Positions 21,063-29,190 of a DNA stretch of 64,000 bases are shown one piece after another (within the stretch, counting starts at the first letter, position 1; every line of letters starts with the position of its first letter). Both the position numbers and the translations under genes were made by a program. The notes beneath the pieces are model-generated. The model saw only the letters and a program-made list of their open reading frames with translations, was not told where the DNA came from and searched no databases. The DNA comes from Deinococcus hopiensis KR-140 (GTDB lineage Bacteria > Deinococcota > Deinococci > Deinococcales > Deinococcaceae), in contig NZ_FWWU01000004.1 in assembly GCF_900176165.1 (NCBI RefSeq), forward strand, positions 186,001-250,000, in the 5' to 3' direction.

Positions 21063-22934
21063 GTGTCAGCACTGCCGCAACAAGACGAACTCCAGCGCCT
21101 GGAAGCTCTGGCACGCTATGAGATTCTGGACACCCTGCCTGAGGAGGCCTTCGACCGCATCGCCAACCTCGCGGCGCGGCTGTTTGGAACACCCATCGCC
21201 CTCGTCTCGATGGTCGACGAGAACCGGCAGTGGTTCAAGGCCTGCCTCGGGCTGGACCTGCGCCAGACCGACCGGTCGCTGTCTTTCTGCGCGCACGCGA
21301 TTCTGAGCGAGGGCGTGATGGTGGTGCCCGACGCCACCCGGGACCCGCGCTTCGCCGGCAACGCCCTGGTCACCGGCGAGCCGAACATCCGCTTTTACGC
21401 CGGCGCGCCCCTCATCACGCCGGACGGCCACAAGCTGGGGACCCTGTGCGTGATCGACGACGTGCCGCGCGCCGGACTGAGTCCCGAAGAGCAGACCAAC
21501 CTCTCGGACCTCGCCGCCCTCGTCGTGGACGAGCTCGAGCTGCGGCGGGCGCAGCGGGATCTGGAAAACGAGGCGCGGGCCAAAACCCAGATGGTGGCCG
21601 AACTGCGCCGGGCGACCGAGGCGGCGCAGCTGCACGTGGCGATGGCGGAGATGATGGAATACGACCTGGAGCTCTCGGAGCTGGTGCCGGCCATCGGGGA
21701 GCTCCTGGGGCGCGCCGCGAGCATTCATTGGCTGGGGCTGCACCTGCCCTCCGGGGACGGTCAGGTGACGACGTACAGCTGGTACGACCCCAGCGTTCCA
21801 GAAGCGTTCACGCAGAGGATGACCGAGGTGGGCATAGACGCCACACGCGGACTTCATCTGCGCCTCCAGCCCGACGCGCCCCTGTTTCTCGATCACGCGG
21901 AACTCGGGGGTCAGGGGAGCCTCAACCCCGCCCTGACCGAGACGGGCGTGCGCAGCATGGCGTGGTTTCCCCTGGCCCTGATGGGCGGCGCGCGGGCCCT
22001 CGTCACGTTTGCCCGGTTCGCGGACCCCGTGCTCTGGCGTCCCGATGACCAGCGGCTGCTGCGCTCCGCCTCCCGCACCCTGAACGTGTCCGTCACCCGG
22101 CGCGAGCAGTTGCGGAAGCTTGAGGTCCTCGCCTTTGTCGACAGCCTGACGGGTCTGGGCAACCGCCGGGCACTGGAGCGCGACCTGCAGGCCCGGGTCT
22201 CGGCTGGGAAAGCGTTTGCGCTGAGCCTGATTGACCTCGGCGGCCTCCAGGCGATCAACGAGGCCGAGGGCTACGAGCGCGGCGACGTCCTGCTGCACCT
22301 GTTCGGAGAAGCCCTGCAGACCCGGCTGGGCGACTCGGGCACCGCCTACCGCCTCAGCGGCGACGAGTTCGCCCTGCTGACCGCCAGTGACCGCTCCGCC
22401 TCACCTCACGTCGAGGAGGCCCTCGGGCTTGTCCGGGGCGCAGGCTTCGAGCTTTCCGGGGTGCGGACAGCCTCGGTCCACTCGCCCGAGAACGGCACCG
22501 ACGCCCAGGCTCTCTTCTCGGCGGCCGGCACCCAGCTCTACGACACCCGCCAGACGGGCGGCCAGGAAGAACCCGACCCCCCAGCTGCTCCCGGCGACCG
22601 CGCCCGGGTCACCCCCGCCAAGAGGGCCGCCCCCCTGTCGCTCGGGCCCCTGAGCCTGCAGGACAACCGGGTCCGGTCCGGCAACAGCGCCGTGAAGCTT
22701 ACCCGCCACGAGGCGGAACTGCTCGCTGTACTGATGCGCCATCCGGGGCAGGTCGTCTCGCGCGAGGCCCTGACCCGCGAGGTCTGGGGAGCGGCGTCCA
22801 CTCCCGGCAGCAACCCGGTCGAGGTGCACATCTTCAATCTGCGCCGCAAACTGCGCCAACTGACCGATGAGGTGGGTGTCCAGACGGTGCGCGGCCAGGG
22901 CTACCTCCTGCAGGGAGATCTGGGAGGCGCGTAG
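21063..22934 (+). CDS. GAF-GGDEF protein with OmpR-type winged-helix domain
   Basis: Unusual 623-residue regulator. A GAF domain (about 20-160) has the typical RRSL-like RSLSFCAHAI and AGAPLITPDGHKLGTLCV stretches. A second GAF-like region (about 190-340) precedes a GGDEF domain with SGDEF near residue 431, and the C-terminal 95 residues form a trans_reg_C winged helix (KLTRHEAELLAVLMRHPGQV, VEVHIFNLRRKL). The GGDEF has only partial conservation (IDLGGLQAIN for DLDxFKxxND) and no canonical RxxD spacing, so it may sense rather than make nucleotide. TAGACT 6 nt before the GTG suggests a leaderless mRNA. A DNA-binding end fused to GGDEF is rare. Confidence 0.88.
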   Translation: MSALPQQDELQRLEALARYEILDTLPEEAFDRIANLAARLFGTPIALVSMVDENRQWFKACLGLDLRQTDRSLSFCAHAILSEGVMVVPDATRDPRFAGNALVTGEPNIRFYAGAPLITPDGHKLGTLCVIDDVPRAGLSPEEQTNLSDLAALVVDELELRRAQRDLENEARAKTQMVAELRRATEAAQLHVAMAEMMEYDLELSELVPAIGELLGRAASIHWLGLHLPSGDGQVTTYSWYDPSVPEAFTQRMTEVGIDATRGLHLRLQPDAPLFLDHAELGGQGSLNPALTETGVRSMAWFPLALMGGARALVTFARFADPVLWRPDDQRLLRSASRTLNVSVTRREQLRKLEVLAFVDSLTGLGNRRALERDLQARVSAGKAFALSLIDLGGLQAINEAEGYERGDVLLHLFGEALQTRLGDSGTAYRLSGDEFALLTASDRSASPHVEEALGLVRGAGFELSGVRTASVHSPENGTDAQALFSAAGTQLYDTRQTGGQEEPDPPAAPGDRARVTPAKRAAPLSLGPLSLQDNRVRSGNSAVKLTRHEAELLAVLMRHPGQVVSREALTREVWGAASTPGSNPVEVHIFNLRRKLRQLTDEVGVQTVRGQGYLLQGDLGGA

Positions 22935-22981
22935 GCGGGCCGCGCCCGGCGCAATGTTTTCCCCGGAGGGGGAGCGGTCCG

Positions 22982-23575
22982 TCAGGAGTCGTCCGCTTCC
23001 CCCCGTGGTTTGCGGGCGTCCACGATCAGCGACACGAAGCCCAGCTGTCCGCCTGCGTTGCGGTGGTCCAGCCGCAGGGAGCGGTAGATGGGCCCGGCCT
23101 CAAGGTCCCAGTCGCGGGTATGAAACTGCCCGGCGTCGTCGCAGTACTCGAGGAGCGTGACTTCGAAGCCAGCGCCCCGAAACACGTCCACGAAGGTGCG
23201 CCAGTCGTACACGAGCTTGTGGTCCGCCGCCGGATGATCGGCGGGACCGGGACCGCCCACCTGGACCAGCCGCTGGTAGTCGGGATCGGGAAAATTCACG
23301 TCCGGCACAGCGCAGCGCAGGTGGCCGCCGGGTTGGAGGAAGTCGGAGCACAGCCGGGCGGCCTCGCGTCCTTCCTCCAGGGTCAGGTGTTCCCAGACAT
23401 GCTCGCAGAGAAAGGCGTCGGCCCGGCGCTCCCCGAAAAAGCGTTCGAAGGAGGCCCGGTCCAGCAGGTCCAGGTCTTCTCGCTGCGTGGGAATCCAGCC
23501 CGGCCAGCGCTGCTCCCCCGCCCCGAGAATGATCCGGCGTGAAGCGGGGACCGCATCGTCGGGCGAAGGGCACAT
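22982..23575 (-). CDS. Predicted SAM-dependent methyltransferase
   Basis: Protein of 197 residues. The N-terminal ILGAGEQRWPGWIPTQREDLDLL matches the LxLGCGxxxxPGWIxxD pattern of small predicted methyltransferases. ADAFLCEHVWEHLT and FLQPGGHLRCAVPD give the later class I motifs. The glycine loop is somewhat degenerate (GAGE). Relatives often sit among cell-surface glycan genes. It lies 20 bp downstream of the GH13 gene on the same strand and may be co-transcribed. Substrate unknown. Confidence 0.75.
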   Translation of the reverse strand: MCPSPDDAVPASRRIILGAGEQRWPGWIPTQREDLDLLDRASFERFFGERRADAFLCEHVWEHLTLEEGREAARLCSDFLQPGGHLRCAVPDVNFPDPDYQRLVQVGGPGPADHPAADHKLVYDWRTFVDVFRGAGFEVTLLEYCDDAGQFHTRDWDLEAGPIYRSLRLDHRNAGGQLGFVSLIVDARKPRGEADDS

Positions 23576-23595
23576 GCGCCGATTGTGCCGCAGAT

Positions 23596-25434
23596 CTACT
23601 CTGCCTGTCCGACCAACAACCGCCCACCGCTGACGTCCAGCGTGACCGGGCCGCCCGTGAACATCTCGCCCGTCACGGCGTCGCGGTACGTGCCTCCAGG
23701 GAGGCTGAAGGTCACCTCGTGCGGGGCATCGAGGCGGCTGGCAGCGGCGACGGCCCGCTCGGTCCGGCCATCCCCGTGGGTGAATTCGCGCAGGAAAGCC
23801 ACGGCATCGGCCTCGGCGTGCAGGAAGCGCAGGTTGCCCTCATGCAGGGCGTGGGTGGCCCGCCGGGCGTGGATCAGGGTCCGGACGTGGGCGCGCAGGT
23901 CGTGGTCCCACTTCGCCTCGTCCCAGGGCATCGCCTCACGGCACCACGGCATGTTTCCCGAGCGGCTCTGGGTCACGCCGACCTCGGTGCCGTAGTAGGT
24001 GCAGGGCACGCCGGGATAGGCGAGGAGCAGCGTGAAGCCCGCCAGGAAGCGCGTCCGGCTCTCCCCCACCCGGTACAGCGCCCGGCCGATGTCGTGAGAT
24101 TCGAGCACGTTGAACATGCTCAGGGCGATCTGGGGCGGCAGGGCGTGGTAGGCGTCCCACAGGATATCGGCGAGTTCGGCGCCCTCCAGTCGGCTGGGCT
24201 CGTCGCAATGGGTCTGGCCGCTAAGCCAGGTCATGACGGGCAGGCCAAAGCCGTGGTAGTTCATGCTGCCGTCCTCGCCCTCGCCGCCCAGCGCGTGCTC
24301 GGCGTCGTAGAAGCGCTCGCCGAAGACGTAGGCGTCGCTGCGCTCCTGCCGCGCGGCGCGCTTAAGCTCGGCGTGCATCGCCACGTTCTGCTCATTCGTG
24401 CCGTCCACGCCGATCATGTGCGCCACGTCCAGGCGCCAGCCCGCCGCTCCCCGCCGCAGCCAGTGGCGCACCACGCTTTCCTCACCGCTGAAAAACTCCT
24501 GTACCGCGCGCTCGGAGCGGTAGTCGATCTTGGGCAGCGTGGGCAGGTCGAAGAAAGCGTGGTATGGCGGCTTTCCAGCCTCACTGCGCCAGGTGAACAG
24601 TTCGCGCTCGGGGGCCTCCTCGCGCTCCATCGCGGCGAGAAACAGGGCGTTCTCGTTGCCCACGTGGTTGAACACGCCGTCAAGCACCAGGCGCATGTCG
24701 GCTGCCCCCGCCGCCTCTACCAGATCGTCCCAGGCCGCGTCGCCCCCGAGATGGGGGTCCACGTGCCGGTAGTCGGTGATGTCATAACGGTGATTGGAGG
24801 GCGAGACGAAGATGGGCGTGAGCCAGAGGGCATTGACGCCGAGGTCTTTCAGGTACGGCAGCGCCTGCACCACGCCGGGCAGGTCGCCGCCGTAGTGACC
24901 GTGGATGTCGCCCCATTTGTCGATGGGCTGCTCCCAGGGCACCTGCTCGACAGTCCGGCCCTCGTAGAAGTATTCGCCGGTCCGCACGCTGTTTTCCGGA
25001 TCGCCGTTGCGAAAGCGGTCCGGGAAGATCTGGTAGAAGACGCTCTTCCAGGCCCACTCGGGCGAGACGTGCCCGGCGAGGTACTGAAACCAGTTGCGAA
25101 AGCCCCGGCGGGTGTGGTGCAGGCCCAGCATGGTGAGGTTGAGGTGGTCGTCGGGCAGGCGCAGCTGCCAGGCGTAGCGCACCCGCGCCTCGCAGACGGG
25201 CAGCTCGGCTTCGAACCAGCGGCCCGCCTCGCCGTGGGCGGCCAACTGCCCCGTGACCTCCTGCGTGGGCAGCAGCTCGATCTCGCCCACCCGTACCAGC
25301 TTGAGATGAACCGCTTCCACAGGCAGTGTGACGCGGATGCGGACGCGGACCGTCTGGCCCTGCGGGGCTCCAAGGCGCTCGGTGTAGGCGGGGGTATGGT
25401 CGTGCTGCGCGGAGAGTGACGCGAATACCGTCAT
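23596..25434 (-). CDS. GH13 maltodextrin glucosidase / neopullulanase-like enzyme
   Basis: Alpha-amylase-family enzyme of 612 residues without a signal peptide. An N-terminal beta domain (about 1-125), as in cyclomaltodextrinases and MalZ, precedes the barrel. The catalytic Asp is in GWRLDVAH (about 334), the Glu in VFGERF (about 372) and the transition-state Asp in LESHD (about 446). It should cut imported maltodextrins or cyclodextrins in the cytoplasm. It starts at the ATG at 25434 after AAGGAGGAA. Distinction between neopullulanase, cyclomaltodextrinase and MalZ needs phylogeny. Confidence 0.9.
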   Translation of the reverse strand: MTVFASLSAQHDHTPAYTERLGAPQGQTVRVRIRVTLPVEAVHLKLVRVGEIELLPTQEVTGQLAAHGEAGRWFEAELPVCEARVRYAWQLRLPDDHLNLTMLGLHHTRRGFRNWFQYLAGHVSPEWAWKSVFYQIFPDRFRNGDPENSVRTGEYFYEGRTVEQVPWEQPIDKWGDIHGHYGGDLPGVVQALPYLKDLGVNALWLTPIFVSPSNHRYDITDYRHVDPHLGGDAAWDDLVEAAGAADMRLVLDGVFNHVGNENALFLAAMEREEAPERELFTWRSEAGKPPYHAFFDLPTLPKIDYRSERAVQEFFSGEESVVRHWLRRGAAGWRLDVAHMIGVDGTNEQNVAMHAELKRAARQERSDAYVFGERFYDAEHALGGEGEDGSMNYHGFGLPVMTWLSGQTHCDEPSRLEGAELADILWDAYHALPPQIALSMFNVLESHDIGRALYRVGESRTRFLAGFTLLLAYPGVPCTYYGTEVGVTQSRSGNMPWCREAMPWDEAKWDHDLRAHVRTLIHARRATHALHEGNLRFLHAEADAVAFLREFTHGDGRTERAVAAASRLDAPHEVTFSLPGGTYRDAVTGEMFTGGPVTLDVSGGRLLVGQAE

Positions 25435-25753
25435 GTCTTCGTTCCTCCTTCAGGGGAAAAGAGTTGGTGAGGGGAAAAACCCTCTCTCCCCGGCCTGCCC
25501 AAACGACATCGCCCGGCACACCTGCTCCCTCTAAAACAAGGGGGGGAGAAGGTCGTGCCGGGGGGGCAAGCGTTGCCTGTGTGTTGTTGTCAGGCAGTGT
25601 GCGCGAAGCGGGGCCGTCCGGTCAAGGGCCCCTCTGGGGGAGGGCGCCTGGGTGAACAACCCAGGCGCCTGGGCCGTAGGACCGGGCGGAGCCGAAGCAA
25701 AGTGGATAAACTCACCTCTCTCATCATGCACCGGGCTTTATAGTCTTCTTAGA
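25435..25753. other. Divergent intergenic region with hairpin
   Basis: This region separates the GH13 gene from the receiver gene. It contains an 11-bp perfect inverted repeat (25643-25653 with 25659-25669, loop GAACA) and a G-run near 25560. TATAGT at 25739-25744 is a likely -10 for the receiver gene. No gene was seen. Confidence 0.6.
25739..25744 (+). promoter_or_regulatory. Probable -10 box of the receiver gene
   Basis: TATAGT lies 9 nt before the GTG start at 25754. No Shine-Dalgarno sequence and no clear -35 are visible, which fits a leaderless or very short-leader transcript. Confidence 0.45.
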
Positions 25754-26239
25754 GTGAACGCATCTGCGGCGGGACCCAACCCAAAACGCCTCCTGCTGGT
25801 GGATGACAACCCCGCCGACCTGGAACTGGCGCGGTACGCCTTTGAGGAGGCGGGCGTGGACGCTTCGAACATCGATATGGTGCGCGACGGTGAGGAGGCG
25901 CTGCAATACCTGCGCCGTCAGGGCGATTACGCGGGACGCATCACCCCCCACCCCACACTGGTGCTGCTGGACGTGAACATGCCGCGCCTCAATGGTGTCG
26001 AGACCCTTCAGCGGCTCAAGGCGGACCCCATCCTGCAAACCCTGCCCGTGGTCATGCTCACCACCTCCGGCCACGCCGAGGACATGGAGCGCAGTTACCG
26101 CCACGGCGCGAACGGCTACGTGGTCAAGCCCGTCGACCTCGCGGCCTTTCTGGAAGTCGCGCGCACGTTGCGGGCTTTCTGGATGAACATCAACTTGGCG
26201 TACACGTCGCCGAGATCCGCGACGCCAGCGGGACGGTAA
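25754..26239 (+). CDS. Single-domain response regulator (CheY/Rcp1-like)
   Basis: Receiver-only protein of 161 residues. It has the acidic pair in LLVDDNPADLE, the phospho-acceptor Asp in LVLLDVNMPRLNG, Thr/Ser in VVMLTTSG, and Lys in YVVKPVD. Relatives are partners of bacteriophytochromes and other soluble kinases. The GTG at 25754 is preferred; a longer reading from 25652 adds a compositionally odd stretch spanning the hairpin. No kinase is adjacent. The last 20 residues are not part of the receiver fold. Confidence 0.88.
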   Translation: MNASAAGPNPKRLLLVDDNPADLELARYAFEEAGVDASNIDMVRDGEEALQYLRRQGDYAGRITPHPTLVLLDVNMPRLNGVETLQRLKADPILQTLPVVMLTTSGHAEDMERSYRHGANGYVVKPVDLAAFLEVARTLRAFWMNINLAYTSPRSATPAGR

Positions 26240-26755
26240 CGCCAGAAGGGCGAGGAGGTGCGGAAGTCGCCCCCACCACCTCCTCCCGCAGCACAAGCGG
26301 GGAGACCGGGCCCACCGCGTGCCCCCGCCCCGAGCTTCCTGTTCTGCACCAGGACGACGCCGGTGCGGCAGCCACCACGCAAGCCCTTGGGCAGCTCTTC
26401 GGGAGGTACGCCCGCTTCCTCCAGCACTCCACGAAGCGCGTCCCGGAGCAGCGTCTCGCTGTGGGCGCCGATGACGGTCCATGGGCCGCATCACGGCGGA
26501 CCGGCCGTCCCCCCCTGCGCGGCGTCCACGCGGTGACTCTCGGCCCACAGGGACGCGAGGTGACCGCTCCGGCCAGACTGCTCCAGGGTTCTTTCAGGAA
26601 CAGGGGAGAGACGGTTGAGAAAAGCGCGTTTAGCGCATGTGTCAACGTGCAGACTTCTTTTTGACCGATCCCAGCGAGCGGACTTGAATGCGCATGGAGG
26701 AGAATGACGCCGTGAGGGGTGCCCTTCCACGCGCCGCGCCATTCGGAGAAATGCT
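26240..26755. other. Gap with possible gene debris on the minus strand
   Basis: No intact gene was seen. On the minus strand short stretches look protein-like in different frames: SGHLASLWAESHRVDAAQGG near 26520-26580, and HSETLLRDALRGVLEEAGVP plus ELPKGLRGGCRTGVVLVQN near 26340-26470, broken by stops or shifts. I cannot name a family. Given the decayed genes just downstream, this may be another remnant. Confidence 0.35.
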
Positions 26756-27487
26756 CTAGACCGTCTGAACGTCGCGCAGGACCTGCCCGAGTGCAGGAGG
26801 GAGACCGTCGCCGTGGCGGTCGGTGATCAGCGCGGAGACCCGGCTGAGCGGCGTGAGGTGGGCACGACTGACCTCACCGAGTTTGGAGTGGTCCGCCACC
26901 ACGATCACTTGCGCGGCGTGCGCCACCATGCAGCGTTTGACCTCGGCTTCCTCGTGGTTGGCGTTGGTGACGCCGTGGATGGCGTCCACGCCATTGCACC
27001 CCAGGAACAGCCGGTCGGCGTGGATGTGGCGCAGCACCTCCAGCGCGTAGGGACTCACCAGCGAGTGCTGCAGGGGGCGTAAGGTGCCGCCCGTTACGAT
27101 CACGCGGAGATTGGGCAGGCGTTCGAGTTCGAGGGCAATGTTAATTCCGGCTGTAACCACCGTCACGCCGCGCAGGGTGGGAGACAGGTGGCGGGCCACC
27201 TCAGTGGTCGTGCTGCCGACGTCCAGAAATACCGTTTCCCGGTCCTGCACCAGAGCGGCGGCCGCCTGGCCGATCCGGCGCTTGGCGTGGGCGTGCTGAC
27301 GGCCGGCTTCCTCCAGGGGCGTTTCGCCCTGATTGCCCAGCGGCAGCCGAACGCCGCCACGCGTGCGGCGTACCTGACCGCTCTGCTCCAGGGCCTTCAG
27401 GTCACTGCGGATCGTCACTTCCGAGACGTGCAAAAGTTTTGAAAGCTCGGCGACGGGAACCTCTCCATAGCGCTGAACCAGCGACAC
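26756..27487 (-). CDS. DeoR/GlpR-family transcriptional repressor
   Basis: An N-terminal DeoR helix-turn-helix (VAELSKLLHVSEVTIRSDL) with the LRRTRGG-like hinge, then a DeoR C-terminal sensor with VFLDVGSTTTEVA and VADHSKLG. Family members sense sugar phosphates, deoxynucleosides or glycerol-3-phosphate. The GTG at 27487 has no Shine-Dalgarno sequence and trims the domain. A perfect AAGGAG sits 8-10 nt before an in-frame CTG at 27514, which would add nine residues including the usual RRGEIV start. It is divergent from the broken glpK/glpD, so it may be an orphaned glycerol regulator. Confidence 0.9.
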   Translation of the reverse strand: MSLVQRYGEVPVAELSKLLHVSEVTIRSDLKALEQSGQVRRTRGGVRLPLGNQGETPLEEAGRQHAHAKRRIGQAAAALVQDRETVFLDVGSTTTEVARHLSPTLRGVTVVTAGINIALELERLPNLRVIVTGGTLRPLQHSLVSPYALEVLRHIHADRLFLGCNGVDAIHGVTNANHEEAEVKRCMVAHAAQVIVVADHSKLGEVSRAHLTPLSRVSALITDRHGDGLPPALGQVLRDVQTV

Positions 27488-27806
27488 GATTTCACCACGA
27501 CGCGCTTCTAACAGGAACCCACCCTCCTTGTCCGACGCCCAGGGTCCGGAAGTAGAACTTTCAAATTTTTCTGAGCTTATTCAACTTCTTTACAGTCGTC
27601 AAGGCAAGGGGGAAGGTCCGTCACGGCCGCATACCCGGAGAGAACGCCCGCAGGAGGCCGGGCGCAGTACTGAAGCAGGCGCGCAGGGGATGACCACTGT
27701 GGATTCGGACGTCCATCTTGCCCAACCCACGAACAGCCGTTAACAGCTTCTGAACATTTGTTCACTTTCGACGGAGCGCCTCCAAAACTTCTGCTCGCTC
27801 TAAAAA
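27488..27806. other. Upstream region of the repressor and glpK remnant
   Basis: AT-richer stretches near 27555-27600 and 27735-27790 flank a GC-rich middle. Probably the former divergent promoter region between the DeoR-type gene and the glycerol genes, now with the 5' half of glpK deleted. No intact gene was seen. Confidence 0.5.
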
Positions 27807-28696
27807 GTGAGCGACGCAGCATGGTCCAGGCTGCGCCGAAAAGGCTCTGGCGTGCCGGGTTCCCCTCTCCTCAGCGAGGTTTACGGCGAGACGGCTCCGG
27901 GCGTCTTTGGGAGCCGCATTCCGATCGCTGGTATGGCGGGGGACCAGCAGGCAGCGACCTTCGGGCAGGCGTGCCTGTCGCCAGGCACGGCGAAAAACAC
28001 CTACGGCACGGGCTGCTTCATGCCGATGAACACGGGCGGGGAAGCGGTGCCGAGCGCGAACAAGCTGCTCACCACGGTGGCCTGGCAACTGGAGGGAGCG
28101 CGGACCTACGCGCTGGAAGGCAGCGTCTTTGTGGCGGGCGCGACGGTACAGTGGCTGCGCGACAGCCCTGGCATCATCCACTCCAGCAGCGGGGTGGGGT
28201 GGCCCGCAGCGTGGACTCGGCGGAGGGCGTGTACCTCGTGCCGGCCTTCGTGGGGCTGGGCGCGCCGTACTGGGACCCCTACGCGCGGGGCACCCTGTTG
28301 GGCCTGACGCGCGGGACGACCGCCGCCCACATGGCCCGGGCCGCCCTGGAGGCGGTGGCCGATCAGACTGCCGAGGTGCTGAAAGCCATGCAGCAGGACA
28401 CCGGCACTCCGCTAACCGAACTGCGCGTGGACGGCGGCAGCACGAATCACCTGACGATGCAGTTTCAGGCGGACCTGCTGGGCGTGTCCGTGATTCGCCC
28501 GCAGGTCACGGAAACCACTGCTCTGGGCGCGGCCTTCCTCGCGGGCCTCGCCGTCGGCGTGTGGCGCTCCCCGGCAGACCTGACCCGGCAGTGGCAGGGT
28601 GTTCGAGCCTGGCCTCTCGGCAGACGAACGCGCGGAGCGCATGCGGCGCTGGCGCCGCGCGGTGGAGCGCAGCCGGGCGTGGAGGGACCGGAGTGA
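27807..28696 (+). pseudogene. glpK: Glycerol kinase remnant (5' half lost, frameshifted)
   Basis: Only the C-terminal half of glycerol kinase is present. One frame gives SEVYG, IPIAGMAGDQQAATFGQ, KNTYGTGCFMPMNTG and ALEGSVFVAGATVQWLRD. Near 28190 it shifts to a second frame: GVYLVPAFVGLGAPYWDPYARG, LRVDGGSTNHLTMQFQADLLG, TALGAAFLAGLAVG. Near 28605 it returns to the first frame (ERMRRWRRAVERSRAW). The first half of the kinase, about 250 residues by comparison with typical GlpK, is missing. The enzyme cannot be made intact. Confidence 0.92.
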
Positions 28697-28799
28697 GGGT
28701 GGCCCAGACGGTTCCAGATCATCCGTTCCGTCCCCTCCACCTCGCTTCGGCGCTTCCACACCCCTGCGCTACCGTTTTTCCTGCCCGCTCCACTCGGGT

Positions 28800-29174
28800 T
28801 GGCCCGTGATTTCATCCACGCCGGGCCTGCACCTGTACGGCTGGTCCGAGGAACCCCGCGCGGACCACCTGAAGGTCTATGGCAGCGGCGGGCCGCTGGT
28901 CCAGGCCCTACCCTCCACCCCGAGCTGCCCTACACCGAGGCCGAGCTCCGCTGGGGTGTGCGCCGCGAGGGCGCCCGGACGGTGGAAGATCTGCTTTCGC
29001 GGCGCAGCCACGCGCTGCTGCTGCACGCCCGGGCAAGCATCGAGGCGGCAGCCCGGACGGCGGAAATCCTGGCCGAGGAACTGGGAAAAGCGCCGCGTGG
29101 GCCGCAGGTCAGGCCGGGGCGTACCGGGAACTGGCGCGGGGCTACCTGCCCACGCCTCCCCCACCCCAGTCTGA
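28800..29174 (+). pseudogene. glpD: Glycerol-3-phosphate dehydrogenase remnant (C-terminal end)
   Basis: Three reading frames in succession encode the C-terminus of an aerobic GlpD: LHLYGWSEEPRADHLKVYGS (about 28820-28890), then LHPELPYTEAELRWGVRREG and ARTVEDLLSRRSHALLLHAR (about 28912-29080), then AAWAAGQAGAYRELARGYLP (about 29090-29155). At least two frameshifts are needed and the FAD-binding N-terminal part is absent. Placement right after the glpK remnant points to a former glpK-glpD operon. Confidence 0.85.
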
Positions 29175-29190
29175 AAAAGCCCTGCCCCGC

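Noticed and set aside
27807..28696. glpK segments as separate functional genes
   Set aside because: Each frame covers only part of the C-terminal half of glycerol kinase, with no ribosome sites and loss of the N-terminal half.
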